Shown: positions 16,011-24,540 of the stretch, piece by piece | How the letters are laid out: every line of letters begins with the position of its first letter | Position numbering within the stretch: position 1 is the first letter of the stretch | Source of the DNA: an uncultured Cohaesibacter sp. | GTDB taxonomy: Bacteria > Pseudomonadota > Alphaproteobacteria > Rhizobiales > Cohaesibacteraceae | NCBI RefSeq assembly: GCF_963676485.1 | Contig: NZ_OY781114.1 | Location: 4,728,501 to 4,792,500, forward strand | Length of the DNA: 64,000 bases | Direction: 5' to 3' | Notes under the pieces: generated by a model | Told to the model about the DNA's origin: nothing | The model's database searches: none | What the model saw: the letters and a program-made list of their open reading frames with translations, nothing else | Position numbers and translations under genes: made by a program

Positions 16011-18494
16011 ATGGATTTCGATAGCGCGATACAAAAAATCAAGCTTGGGCGTGCAATTTGTTTCCTTGGCGCAGGCTTTTCGCGGGGAGCCATTGATGCT
16101 TCTGGTAGACCAATCTTTGGCGAACGAGAGCTTAGAGAGGAACTATTCAGGATTTCTGGCGAGGCTTTTGATGAATACACTCCTTTAGCTGATATAGCTA
16201 ATTATTGTCAGAAAAAAAACGAGAAAACGTCACAAGCCCTAAGTCAAACTGTCTTAGAGCGGTTCACGTTGGTGCAACCGACTGAGTACCAGAAGGAAAT
16301 CCTCTCACAACCTTGGAGGAGTACCTTCACCACCAACTACGATGACATCCCAGAACAAGTTTGGCACGGAGAACACATTCAAATCTTTTCTCCCATCGAT
16401 CCAGAAAAAACACTCCTAAGCGGACGTCGCCTATTTTATATGCACGGTAGGGGCCGCGACATAAGGCAACGAGATATTGATCCTTGCTTAATTCTCTCTT
16501 CAAGCGAGTACGCGAAATCTAATAAATCTCACCAAAAGTTACGCGACTATTTTACAAATGAAATGGCAACAAGCGAAGCAATTGTTTTCATCGGTTATTC
16601 GGCACACGATCTAGATTCTACAAGAAGTCTTGCCTCTATTGGCGGGCATGTGAAAGAGAGGACAATCTTCATTGAAGCCCCCGATATTCGGCCAATAGAT
16701 AGGATCCGCATAGAAGAATACGGCACCATTGCGCCGATAGGAACACAAGGTTTTGCTAAAGCACTTCGTGAAACACATGTTCCGGAAGTACTTTCTATCC
16801 GTCCTCGCTTAGTCCGCGAAATCACCCTTGACGAAAGCGCTCGAACTTCCCCAAAAGAGGCAAGTGATAAAGATATTCACCAACAATTACTCACCGGAAT
16901 CTTCAACTCTAATACATACATATCTCAAATTCAGAATGAAAAAGACGCGAATAAAACCAGCCCATCTTGCGTAATAAGACACGAGAAATTGGAAAGAACA
17001 TTCCAATTACTTAAGTCAGGAAATATGCGTATAGTTGTTACCGCCGACATAGGGAATGGAAAGTCATTTTTTCTTAGACAAGTCGAGCAAAGAGGACTTG
17101 ATGAGGGCTATCGCGTATTCAGGATCGATGGCGCAGGTACAGAATACTCAACAGAACTTCAAAGCTTATTTCAAAAAAAAGAAAAGAAATTGTTTATTGT
17201 AGATGATTCAGTTAGGTATAGATATCAAATTGAGTTAATAGGAAAAAGAATAAATGGTGATTGCGGACTTATAATTAGCAATTCTATTGGAATTGATAAG
17301 ATCGGCATATATGACCTAAGAGAAGTAGTTAACGGACAAGTCTTCGAAGTTAGTCTCGACAAAATGACCACTCAGGAAGTAAATGCTTGGGCTGCTTATC
17401 TAGATCGTTGGGGCCTTTGGGGAGTGTCCCTTGGAGGCAGCAATGATACAGAAAAAAGAGACTACATTATTCGGGAATGTGGTGCAGAAGTCAGGTCTGT
17501 TATTGTAGGAACCTACAAAAATGCTAAAATCGCAAATAGAATTTCAAATATTGTCGACTTTTTCTTAGTAAATTCAAAAGATAAAAACAACCTTTACGCT
17601 TTCATCGGAGCGATTATAACCTCGCTCGTTGATAAGCATGTTGCTTGGAAAAACGTAGTAGACTGGCTCGGTGTAAATGAAAAGAAGTTCATAAAGGAAC
17701 TGCAAGAAAGCAGAGTCAATGAGATTTTAATTCAAGAAAATGAAGGATTCGTTTTACCTTCAAAACAGTTGGCTAGGTTTTTTCTAGAAACAGATGTCCT
17801 GGACACAATAGAAGCCAACGACATTGCAGATATCTACGTTAGCATTGTACTTGGTACAGCCCGACAATTGACTGACCCTCGTCATGCGGCGATTGCTCGT
17901 CAAAATCTAAAAGAGCTTATGCGTTTCCGTATTTTAATACTGCTATTCGGGGAAAGCAACGGGGGTTTGCAGGTAATTGCATCTATATATAATAAGTTAT
18001 CATCTGATCGATATATTCAAAAAATTGACCAATTTTGGCTACAGTTCGCAATGGCAAGAATGGCAGATGAGGACCTCGAACTTGCTGAAACATATCTAAA
18101 TAATGCAATGGGTATCGCCAAAGGGCATGGGCAAGGTTGGGAGACAAAGCAAATTGAAGATCAGTTAGATAGACTTTGGCTCCGCAAAGCTATTGTTAGC
18201 GTTAGTCCAAACAACGATGAATTGATGAAAGCGATAAAACATTTAGAAGAGGGTATACGGAAATCTGATGGAGATATCATTTATCCACTTCGATCAGCTA
18301 AATTAATAGATGAGTTGCTTGAAAAGCATATTGATGAAATCGATCTCGATACCTGTCAAAAACTGGGGTCTTTAGTAAAGACGATGAGAGACGCAATAGG
18401 AAAAACAGGAAGGTTACCAGGGTCAGAAAGAGGAGAATCAGAAGTCTTAAGGAAACATATTCGAAATATCGGGCTAATTTTACAAGGAGCTTAA
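16011..18494 (+). CDS. SIR2-STAND protein, Avs5-like anti-phage defence candidate
   Basis: 827 residues. The N-terminal SIR2-like domain (about 1-260) shows the NAD-binding motif CFLGAGFSRGA (residues 17-27), Asn109 in FTTNYDD and His145 in FYMHGRGRD, so catalytic residues look intact. A STAND-type NTPase follows with Walker A ADIGNGKS (345-352) and Walker B LFIVDD (394-399). The C-terminal third is helical and may bind a phage trigger. Such proteins deplete NAD when a phage protein is sensed. The start at 16011 is chosen for AGGAG just upstream; a frame from 15951 is longer but lacks support. It is AT-rich, opposite in strand to the phage genes and inserted between tail genes. Confidence 0.82.
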   Translation: MDFDSAIQKIKLGRAICFLGAGFSRGAIDASGRPIFGERELREELFRISGEAFDEYTPLADIANYCQKKNEKTSQALSQTVLERFTLVQPTEYQKEILSQPWRSTFTTNYDDIPEQVWHGEHIQIFSPIDPEKTLLSGRRLFYMHGRGRDIRQRDIDPCLILSSSEYAKSNKSHQKLRDYFTNEMATSEAIVFIGYSAHDLDSTRSLASIGGHVKERTIFIEAPDIRPIDRIRIEEYGTIAPIGTQGFAKALRETHVPEVLSIRPRLVREITLDESARTSPKEASDKDIHQQLLTGIFNSNTYISQIQNEKDANKTSPSCVIRHEKLERTFQLLKSGNMRIVVTADIGNGKSFFLRQVEQRGLDEGYRVFRIDGAGTEYSTELQSLFQKKEKKLFIVDDSVRYRYQIELIGKRINGDCGLIISNSIGIDKIGIYDLREVVNGQVFEVSLDKMTTQEVNAWAAYLDRWGLWGVSLGGSNDTEKRDYIIRECGAEVRSVIVGTYKNAKIANRISNIVDFFLVNSKDKNNLYAFIGAIITSLVDKHVAWKNVVDWLGVNEKKFIKELQESRVNEILIQENEGFVLPSKQLARFFLETDVLDTIEANDIADIYVSIVLGTARQLTDPRHAAIARQNLKELMRFRILILLFGESNGGLQVIASIYNKLSSDRYIQKIDQFWLQFAMARMADEDLELAETYLNNAMGIAKGHGQGWETKQIEDQLDRLWLRKAIVSVSPNNDELMKAIKHLEEGIRKSDGDIIYPLRSAKLIDELLEKHIDEIDLDTCQKLGSLVKTMRDAIGKTGRLPGSERGESEVLRKHIRNIGLILQGA

Positions 18495-18596
18495 GTCAAT
18501 ATTTGCTCAAAATGACGAAACGTATTCGGCATTTCACTCCAAAGTATCACGGAAATATATGCAGGTGTAGACGTTGTAAAAGTAGCAAGTCATTTG

Positions 18597-20129
18597 TCAA
18601 CACATAACAACCTTAAGCATATCCCCGCGCCCGATTGTTTGACTGACTTGATAGATTGCCACCTCATAGCCAGCCGTTGCACTGCCTAAATCGGCCTGTC
18701 TTTGTGTGGCGCTGTAGCTCGCTTCAGGCGTGTTTGTCTCGATGGTGCGCACAACATCGCCGCCGCTTATGATATCGACTTCGTAGGCTTCCAGAGCTTC
18801 GCCCAGCGGTACTTGATAGAGCGCCCAGCTATCGCCATCCAGTCGCGTGCGCCTGATCCATGTGATGGAATGGTTGCCCGCTTCATCGCTTGCCCATCTG
18901 GCATGGACTGGCGCATAGGGCTTGAGCGCCCGCCCACTAAAGGCGTGTTGCTCGGTCGTGAAGAGATCCGAGCCAACCGTTTCGCCTTCCGGTCCATAGC
19001 GCCAATAGTAGCTAATGCCGATATCAGAGAGCCCCATATCTGCTTGCGCTATGCCCTGATCAAGATAGACCAGAGCCGCCCCGGCCGCGACGGTTTCCAG
19101 CATGGCGCTTTCAGTGCCGAGCTGCCCGCGCAAAAGGTTTGTCAGGCGATAGCGTTTCGAGCCGATCAGCTCCACAGTTTGTGCCTGAATGATTTCCCAA
19201 ACGCCCGCGCTTGTTTCAATGGCAAAGGCATTGCTGCCCGCGAATAGGTCTTCCTCAGAGACAGAGAGAAGCGCCCCGCTGTAAATCTCGATATCAAGCG
19301 CATTGGCTTTGTCAAACACATAAAGCGGCCCTTCGCCCAACGGGTTGAGCGTTTCGCCAATGATCGCCGAATGAGAAAATTCAATATTGCTTTGCCAACT
19401 GCTTTCATTGGTCGAGCGCAACACCAGCCCCGCCCCCGGCCATCGCTTGGCTGAAAGCGCCACATAACCCGCATTCGGGTCATTATCCGGCTGGAGCAAG
19501 GGCAAGTCCATGAAACGGGCAATCATGCGCGCTAGGCCTGTATCGGCTTTGCTGAACCGCAAGGAATAGCGCGCACCGGAAACCGACAAGCCGGCATCAA
19601 TAAAGCCGCTTGCTTCACAGGCTCTCCCTTCCCCGTCCTTTACATCGGTCAAGCGCATTTCCCGCGCGCCCTTTTGCGTTGTCACTTCCAGAACGTCGCC
19701 CGGTTCCAAGGCCAGCAGGGAAGGCATAAGCACAAATTGTCCGCTTTCCCGTGCTGCCCAGACATCTTGCAAAAGATACTCAGCCACGCCCCGCGCCCTA
19801 TCCTCATCCATGACAATAGCGAGCTGACTTTCTGACACATTCGTTGCATCTGCAAAATTGTTCCAGGCGGTCACCGTGCCCGAATTATAGGCCCTGTTTG
19901 CATTGAGATAGGTAATGCGCACACCGCGAGCCAGTTCGCTTTCTTGCGCCCGCGTGAGCGTGACCAGCTCGCCGCCGCGCTCGCCGTTCGTATCCTGCAA
20001 GCGCTCTTGATCGACATCAGCGCGAAGCGGAATGGATGATGAATATTTGGAGGAAAAGCTTCGGTCCGACGGCAATGAAATCACGTCATCGTCGAGGTAA
20101 GTGCTGTTGTGACGAACAATAAGGTGCAT
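18597..20129 (-). CDS. GTA-like baseplate/host-specificity protein, C-terminal part
   Basis: 510 residues resembling only the C-terminal third of the large baseplate multidomain ('megatron') proteins of GTA-like tails, which usually exceed 1,200 residues. Recognisable stretches include EYLLQDVWAARESGQFVL and LEPGDVLEVTTQ. The N-terminal hydrolase and TIM-barrel-like domains are missing and no remnant was seen to the right. AAGGATGAG precedes the ATG by chance or re-use. It is probably a 5'-truncated gene marking the broken right end of the prophage. Confidence 0.7.
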   Translation of the reverse strand: MHLIVRHNSTYLDDDVISLPSDRSFSSKYSSSIPLRADVDQERLQDTNGERGGELVTLTRAQESELARGVRITYLNANRAYNSGTVTAWNNFADATNVSESQLAIVMDEDRARGVAEYLLQDVWAARESGQFVLMPSLLALEPGDVLEVTTQKGAREMRLTDVKDGEGRACEASGFIDAGLSVSGARYSLRFSKADTGLARMIARFMDLPLLQPDNDPNAGYVALSAKRWPGAGLVLRSTNESSWQSNIEFSHSAIIGETLNPLGEGPLYVFDKANALDIEIYSGALLSVSEEDLFAGSNAFAIETSAGVWEIIQAQTVELIGSKRYRLTNLLRGQLGTESAMLETVAAGAALVYLDQGIAQADMGLSDIGISYYWRYGPEGETVGSDLFTTEQHAFSGRALKPYAPVHARWASDEAGNHSITWIRRTRLDGDSWALYQVPLGEALEAYEVDIISGGDVVRTIETNTPEASYSATQRQADLGSATAGYEVAIYQVSQTIGRGDMLKVVMC

Positions 20130-20368
20130 GGCTCATCCTTGACATCGTGCCGTGTGGGGCACGGACGGAGAGCCAGTTCAAATTGCTAGGCCACGAACTG
20201 TGAGCTCTCACATCTAGTCAGCCAGAACAAAGCAAGTTGTTGTGGCAAAGAGTGAGAAAAGATCGGCACATCGCCATTTTTCAGCCGATACCAGATCTGC
20301 CTTATTGCCATTCATTCCATTTATGCTGCAGTCTCGTACCAGTAGGCTGATCAACAACTGGGTGAGAA

Positions 20369-20689
20369 ATGAGAAAAATCGTTCAATTGGATATTGTCAC
20401 AGCTTTGGAGCGCCATGAAGCCATTGATCGCGTGCGGCAGGCGATCAGCTCGTCTGGAGGCTGGATCATAGATGAGATCTTTTTTTCCAACAAAGCCTCG
20501 ACCACGCGCTTCGAAATTGACGCAAGCAAGATGCCTTCCCTCCTTGAGGCCTTGCAGGAGAGGCAGTTGAAAGCAACCCCTGTCACGCCGCTGCCGGACA
20601 AGACCGACTCCGAACTCTCCGGGACGATTGCCATGACATTCTCACATAACGAGCCAGATTTGAAACAGACCATCCCGGCAGTTGGGTGA
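20369..20689 (+). CDS. Hypothetical protein, small ACT-like
   Basis: A 106-residue soluble protein (MRKIVQLDIVTALERHEAID at the start) with an alternating beta-alpha pattern in the first 75 residues and GGWIIDEIFFSNKAS in the middle, which may form an ACT-like fold. GGGTGAG precedes the ATG. It converges on the DUF1295-like gene. No function is evident. Codon use resembles the chromosomal genes rather than the prophage cargo. Confidence 0.55.
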   Translation: MRKIVQLDIVTALERHEAIDRVRQAISSSGGWIIDEIFFSNKASTTRFEIDASKMPSLLEALQERQLKATPVTPLPDKTDSELSGTIAMTFSHNEPDLKQTIPAVG

Positions 20690-20764
20690 TGAGAAAAGTA
20701 ACTCCCGTCTGAAGCCCAGAGCGACAAATGCCGTGGATGGCCTGAATGACAGGTGTCTTGGAAC

Positions 20765-21442
20765 TCAATAAACGAATGGGATAAATTTTGCGGTTTTCGC
20801 GGCGTATGCCTCGAAATCCTTTCCATAGCGCTCTGCAAGATAGGCATCCAGCGCAGGAATATGAAACCAGACAAAACTTGCGGTGATAAAGATCGGAATC
20901 GGCCATGCAAAAAGGGATGCTGCGAGGATCGCCCAGCCGGAAAACAGGATGCTGTCGCCGAAATAGTTGATGTGCATGGAATAAGCGAAGAGACCTTTGG
21001 TGTAGCATTTGCCTTTGGATGTGGGTTTCTTTTTCCAATGCCAGCGCTGGAGTTCGGATCCGCTATTCAGGACCGAGCCGATGAGGACCATGGCAGCGCC
21101 GATCCCGTCCAGCCAGCCAAACGGCGTTGCTGTGCCGGAGAGCACCCCTGCACCGAGCAGGAGAAAGCCGATTTCAAACACAGCCATAAACACAGTCAGC
21201 CCGAGAACCTCGGACATCTGCACCCGGCGCTTGAGCAAGACAAACAGCGTCAGAATGTGACGCAGAAAATAGAGTAGCGCACATCCTGCCAGCACTTTCG
21301 CCCTCAGAGGATCTGCCCAGTCAAAGCTGCCAAAAGCCAACCAGATACAAATACTCACCACACCGGCATGAAGAGCGAAAAAGGCAAGCTTCGGCCCGAA
21401 ACTCTGGTCGTGATGGCGATCAATGCCTCCGGATTCTGCCAT
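20765..21442 (-). CDS. DUF1295/isoprenylcysteine methyltransferase-like membrane protein
   Basis: 225 residues with about six hydrophobic helices. The C-terminal part, GLFAYSMHINYFGDSILFSG then AERYGKDFEAYAAKTAKFIP, matches the DUF1295/ICMT-like superfamily, whose members include methyltransferases and steroid-reductase-like proteins. It starts 11 bases after the DUF2269 gene ends, so both are likely in one operon. The substrate is unknown. Confidence 0.7.
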   Translation of the reverse strand: MAESGGIDRHHDQSFGPKLAFFALHAGVVSICIWLAFGSFDWADPLRAKVLAGCALLYFLRHILTLFVLLKRRVQMSEVLGLTVFMAVFEIGFLLLGAGVLSGTATPFGWLDGIGAAMVLIGSVLNSGSELQRWHWKKKPTSKGKCYTKGLFAYSMHINYFGDSILFSGWAILAASLFAWPIPIFITASFVWFHIPALDAYLAERYGKDFEAYAAKTAKFIPFVY

Positions 21443-21453
21443 GGGAAAGCTCC

Positions 21454-21924
21454 TTAATAGGGTTTGAAGACCATAAAACTGAGAGCAGCCAAAGACATGA
21501 GCAGCGCTGCGCTGCCGATGGGGGCTGCTTTTCGGAAAACACGCTGATATTGGGCCGGAAGAGTTGGCTCACCTGTGCGTTCCGTTGACGTGGCAATCTC
21601 AAAAAGCCTGTGTTCGAGACGGGCTCCGAAAATATAGGCTACAATCAGAAACACGCTCAACACAATGGAGAGCAAAAGCCATAGTGCATCAAAATCGTAT
21701 CCGGCCAGCCACATCAGCCCGCCTCCCGTCAGCGGCAGAGCCAGCAAAGACGGCCCCATGAAATATCTGTTAACGGCAAGGACGATGCTCAACATTGCTT
21801 CTGCCCTCGCGGGAGAAGCTTTGCGGGCCATATTATGGATCAACCCGTTGATAACAGTTGCTCCCACCATCAGGATCGCGGCGAAAAGATGGACCAGTTT
21901 CAGGAAAAGGAATAGATCAGGCAT
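21454..21924 (-). CDS. DUF2269 family membrane protein
   Basis: About 156 residues with four hydrophobic helices. The start MPDLFLFLKLVHLFAAILMV with a conserved His and the later NRYFMGPSLLALPLTGGGLM are typical of DUF2269. Its role is unknown. The ATG at 21924 is preferred to a GTG four codons upstream. It is divergent from a TetR regulator gene 85 bp away, which probably controls this two-gene membrane operon. Confidence 0.7.
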   Translation of the reverse strand: MPDLFLFLKLVHLFAAILMVGATVINGLIHNMARKASPARAEAMLSIVLAVNRYFMGPSLLALPLTGGGLMWLAGYDFDALWLLLSIVLSVFLIVAYIFGARLEHRLFEIATSTERTGEPTLPAQYQRVFRKAAPIGSAALLMSLAALSFMVFKPY

Positions 21925-22009
21925 TTTATAGACCACTTGGACTTTTTAAACCAAATAGACAGGAGGAGCGCTTCGTGTCAATGTTTTTTAGAACAAACGG
22001 ACGAAAAAG

Positions 22010-22504
22010 ATGCCAAAGATAATCGACCACGACGCCCACAAGGATGATATCGCACAGCGTGCAGCCTCATATTTTTCAGAGCATGGCTACTCTGGAGTGG
22101 GAATGCGCGGTGTTGCGCAGTATTTGGGCATGTCAAAGAGCGCGCTCTATCACTATTTTCCGAATAAAGAGGCGCTGTTTCTGGCCTGTACCAAACAGGT
22201 AATGCGCCAGTTTCCTGAGCCGAACGGTAAGAGCACGCTCGGAGAGGCTGCCCAGCTTCAAGAGCTGGTTGATTCAATGAAGGAAGATTTTGGTTCGGAG
22301 ATGGCCCTGCTTTTTGACTATCTACGGGGCAAAACGCCCGATGAGATTGCAGAAGACCTCGCGATGCAAGAAGCGATGTCGTATTTTCTAGACGCGGTTA
22401 CGCGCATCGTGGGGAAAGAGCGGGCACCTGAAACGCTGACGCAGATCGTGGGAACACTGTTTCTGCACTATTTTTCTGGAGGAACCTGGAAAGCCAATAT
22501 TTGA
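22010..22504 (+). CDS. TetR/AcrR family transcriptional regulator
   Basis: 164 residues. The N-terminal helix-turn-helix is clear: AASYFSEHGYSGVGMRGVAQ, then LGMSKSALYHYFPNKEALF. The C-terminal ligand domain is shorter than usual (about 115 residues) and has a hydrophobic end (TLFLHYFSGGTWKANI). By position it probably represses the divergent DUF2269/DUF1295 pair. The ligand is unknown. Confidence 0.85.
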   Translation: MPKIIDHDAHKDDIAQRAASYFSEHGYSGVGMRGVAQYLGMSKSALYHYFPNKEALFLACTKQVMRQFPEPNGKSTLGEAAQLQELVDSMKEDFGSEMALLFDYLRGKTPDEIAEDLAMQEAMSYFLDAVTRIVGKERAPETLTQIVGTLFLHYFSGGTWKANI

Positions 22505-22623
22505 GGGTTGCGCAACAAATCACAGCAAAGCCTGCCCAACGGTCACCGGGTCACAGAAAATATTAAATTGCGCCCCCCACCCAAAGCCTCGCGAAACGAG
22601 AACAGAAGAACGGCATCAAGCGG

Positions 22624-23586
22624 TCATTCCCCATAAAGAGCGGCCATATCTCTTGCGATAATGGCCATTGCCTCTCTTAATTCGATCGGTTCCAAAACCT
22701 CTATTTCGGCGCCAAGGCGCAAAAATTCGTGAACAGCCTGCTCAGGGCGACCGCACGGTAAGCGAACGATTCGACACCCGTCGGCATCGGGGGCGGATAT
22801 ATCCATATGCTCACGCACATAGCTGGGGCTAATGCCTTTCAGGATGCGTAGACCACGCTCGGAGAGGCGCAGTTTGGCTTGATGCGGATACAAGTCCCTT
22901 TCCAATCGCTTCTCGTTCTCCTGCCAATAGACTGCCAGATCGAAATTGCGCGGGCGGGTGAAGGGTTCCGACGTTGTCTCCATTTTCAATATACGGCTAA
23001 CCCGGTAGGTTTTGACGATGCTGTCCGTCATCGCGGCCATATACCATGCGCCGTTTTTCAAGATCAGGCCGACAGGGCAGACTATACGGTCCGTTTCGGC
23101 ATGCCAACTGCGATAGGTCATCCGAATAACCGTGCTGCGCCAAACGGCTTCGGCGATCTCGCGGATATACAAAGGCTCTTCGGTTTCTTGATGCCAAGCG
23201 GATGTATCCAGGTAGAAACGCCGTCGCATTTGTTCGGCCCCTTCGCGCAGGCTTTCCGGCAAGGCCACCATCAGTTTGTTTTGAGCGGCGGCCAGTATCG
23301 ATCCAAGGCCCAGAATGGACGCCGGGCCTGCCATGCCTGAAAAGGCGAGCGCCTCGGCCTCTTGCGAGGACATGCCATTGAGACGGACGCGATAGCCCTC
23401 AAGCAATCGATAGCCACCTTCGGGACCACGTTCGCTATAAACAGGAATACCGGCCGCAGACAGCGCATCTATGTCACGGTAGATTGTTCTGAGCGAGACC
23501 TCATTTTCCTCAGCCAGCTTCGTCGCCGTGACATGCCCCGAGGCTTGTAGCGTGGTCAGGATATTCAAGAGACGGCTGGCGCGCAT
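22624..23586 (-). CDS. YafY-type WYL-domain transcriptional regulator
   Basis: 320 residues. An N-terminal DeoR-like helix-turn-helix (RLLNILTTLQASGHVTATKL, then SLRTIYRDIDALSAAGIPV) is followed by a WYL domain around residues 140-215 (CPVGLILKNGAWYMAAM) and a C-terminal WCX extension. Members usually regulate a divergent gene; here that is the glutathione S-transferase gene. Repeats in the intergenic region are a plausible operator. Confidence 0.85.
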   Translation of the reverse strand: MRASRLLNILTTLQASGHVTATKLAEENEVSLRTIYRDIDALSAAGIPVYSERGPEGGYRLLEGYRVRLNGMSSQEAEALAFSGMAGPASILGLGSILAAAQNKLMVALPESLREGAEQMRRRFYLDTSAWHQETEEPLYIREIAEAVWRSTVIRMTYRSWHAETDRIVCPVGLILKNGAWYMAAMTDSIVKTYRVSRILKMETTSEPFTRPRNFDLAVYWQENEKRLERDLYPHQAKLRLSERGLRILKGISPSYVREHMDISAPDADGCRIVRLPCGRPEQAVHEFLRLGAEIEVLEPIELREAMAIIARDMAALYGE

Positions 23587-23614
23587 GGAAAATCTCCTTT
23601 TCTCCGATTATCTT

Positions 23615-23657
23615 AAATATACCTGACAGTTTTTGACAGGTATCTGGGTATATTTTC
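23615..23657. promoter_or_regulatory. Operator-like repeats between the WYL regulator and GST genes
   Basis: ATACCTGACAGTTTTTGACA begins a nested repeat: TGACAG occurs at 23624 and 23634 (10-bp spacing), and ATACCTG/CAGGTAT form an inverted pair (23619-23625, 23637-23643). AAATATACC and GGGTATATTT flank it. The arrangement fits binding of the WYL regulator over divergent promoters. Confidence 0.5.
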
Positions 23658-23706
23658 TTCTCGACTTCTAAAGGCCACTCGAACCAAGAGAAAACGAGAC
23701 CAAGAT

Positions 23707-24357
23707 ATGACCAACGAAAGAAATCTGACCCTTTTCCATTGCCCACAGACACGCTCGAGCACCACACGCATCATTCTTGATGAACTCGGTGCGCCCTATG
23801 ATCTGCATGTGATGAACCTGAAGGCAGGCGAAAACCGGAAGCCAGACTATCTCAAGATTAATCCGCTGGGCAAAGTGCCGACCATCAAGCATGGTGAGAC
23901 GATCATTACCGAGCAGATCGCCATTGGCATCTATCTGGGGGATCTTTTCGCCGAGGCGGGGCTCGCTCCGGCCATTTCCGACCCGGATCGGGGACCCTAT
24001 CTGCGCTGGATGCTCTTTTATGCAGCCTGCTTTGAACCAGCTGTGGTCGACAAAGCGCAATCACGGATTCCGGGGCCGGAGGCGATGTCTGTTTATGGCA
24101 CTTATGAGCAGATGCTTGATACCTTGGAAATGGCCCTGTCACACGGCCCTTATCTCCTTGGTGACCGGTTCAGTATCGCAGACATACAGTGGGCATCCGC
24201 CTTTCATTGGACGATGATGTTCGGTCTTCTGCCAGAACGACCCGCCTTTGTAACCTATCGCGACAGCATCATAGCTCGGCCGAGCTTTCAACATGTCTTC
24301 AAAGAGGATCAAAGCTTGGCAGAAGCCCATCAAGCGGCGCTGAACGCGAGCGAATAG
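23707..24357 (+). CDS. Glutathione S-transferase family protein
   Basis: 216 residues with a thioredoxin-like N-terminal domain (FHCPQTRSSTTRIILDELGA, then the cis-proline region NPLGKVPTIKHG and the glutathione-binding ITEQIAI) and an all-helical C-terminal domain with LLGDRFSIADIQWASAF. It presumably conjugates or reduces electrophiles with glutathione. It is divergent from the WYL regulator gene, which likely controls it. The true substrate is not known. Confidence 0.85.
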   Translation: MTNERNLTLFHCPQTRSSTTRIILDELGAPYDLHVMNLKAGENRKPDYLKINPLGKVPTIKHGETIITEQIAIGIYLGDLFAEAGLAPAISDPDRGPYLRWMLFYAACFEPAVVDKAQSRIPGPEAMSVYGTYEQMLDTLEMALSHGPYLLGDRFSIADIQWASAFHWTMMFGLLPERPAFVTYRDSIIARPSFQHVFKEDQSLAEAHQAALNASE

Positions 24358-24376
24358 AAGCATAGCCAAGTCGTTT

Positions 24377-24409
24377 CCAGTCCCTGATGCCAGCGCGCAA
24401 AGGGACTGG
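24377..24409. terminator. Hairpin between the converging GST and betA genes
   Basis: CCAGTCCC (24377-24384) and GGGACTGG (24402-24409) form a perfect 8-bp stem in the 183-bp convergent gap. There is no clear T-run, so termination is only a guess from position. Confidence 0.35.
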
Positions 24410-24540
24410 CTCTCGGCCTCCGGAGTTTGCGATGCGCACCATATTTGTCTGACGAACATCAGGAAATAGGATACCTCGCCAGCACCTGTGGCGCGTCGAC
24501 CTTGCGTTCACTTGTGGGAGAGAGAGGGATAGCCTTACAC

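Larger units (their letters stand above)
8936..20150. mobile_element. Degraded prophage at the dusA 5' end with defence-like cargo
   Basis: The element starts between dusA and a frameshifted tyrosine integrase. It contains minus-strand phage genes (small membrane protein, two spanin-like proteins, holin-like protein, endolysin, DUF2793 tail protein, baseplate protein C-terminal part) and two plus-strand AT-rich cargo loci. No capsid, terminase, portal or replication genes remain. The right boundary is placed just after the truncated baseplate gene because chromosomal-type genes follow; no copy of the dusA core sequence was found there, so attR is unidentified. Confidence 0.75.

Noticed and set aside
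20150-20368. Search for a right attachment site matching the dusA core
   Set aside because: No stretch similar to the dusA 5' sequence around 8860-8885 was found, so no att pair is claimed.
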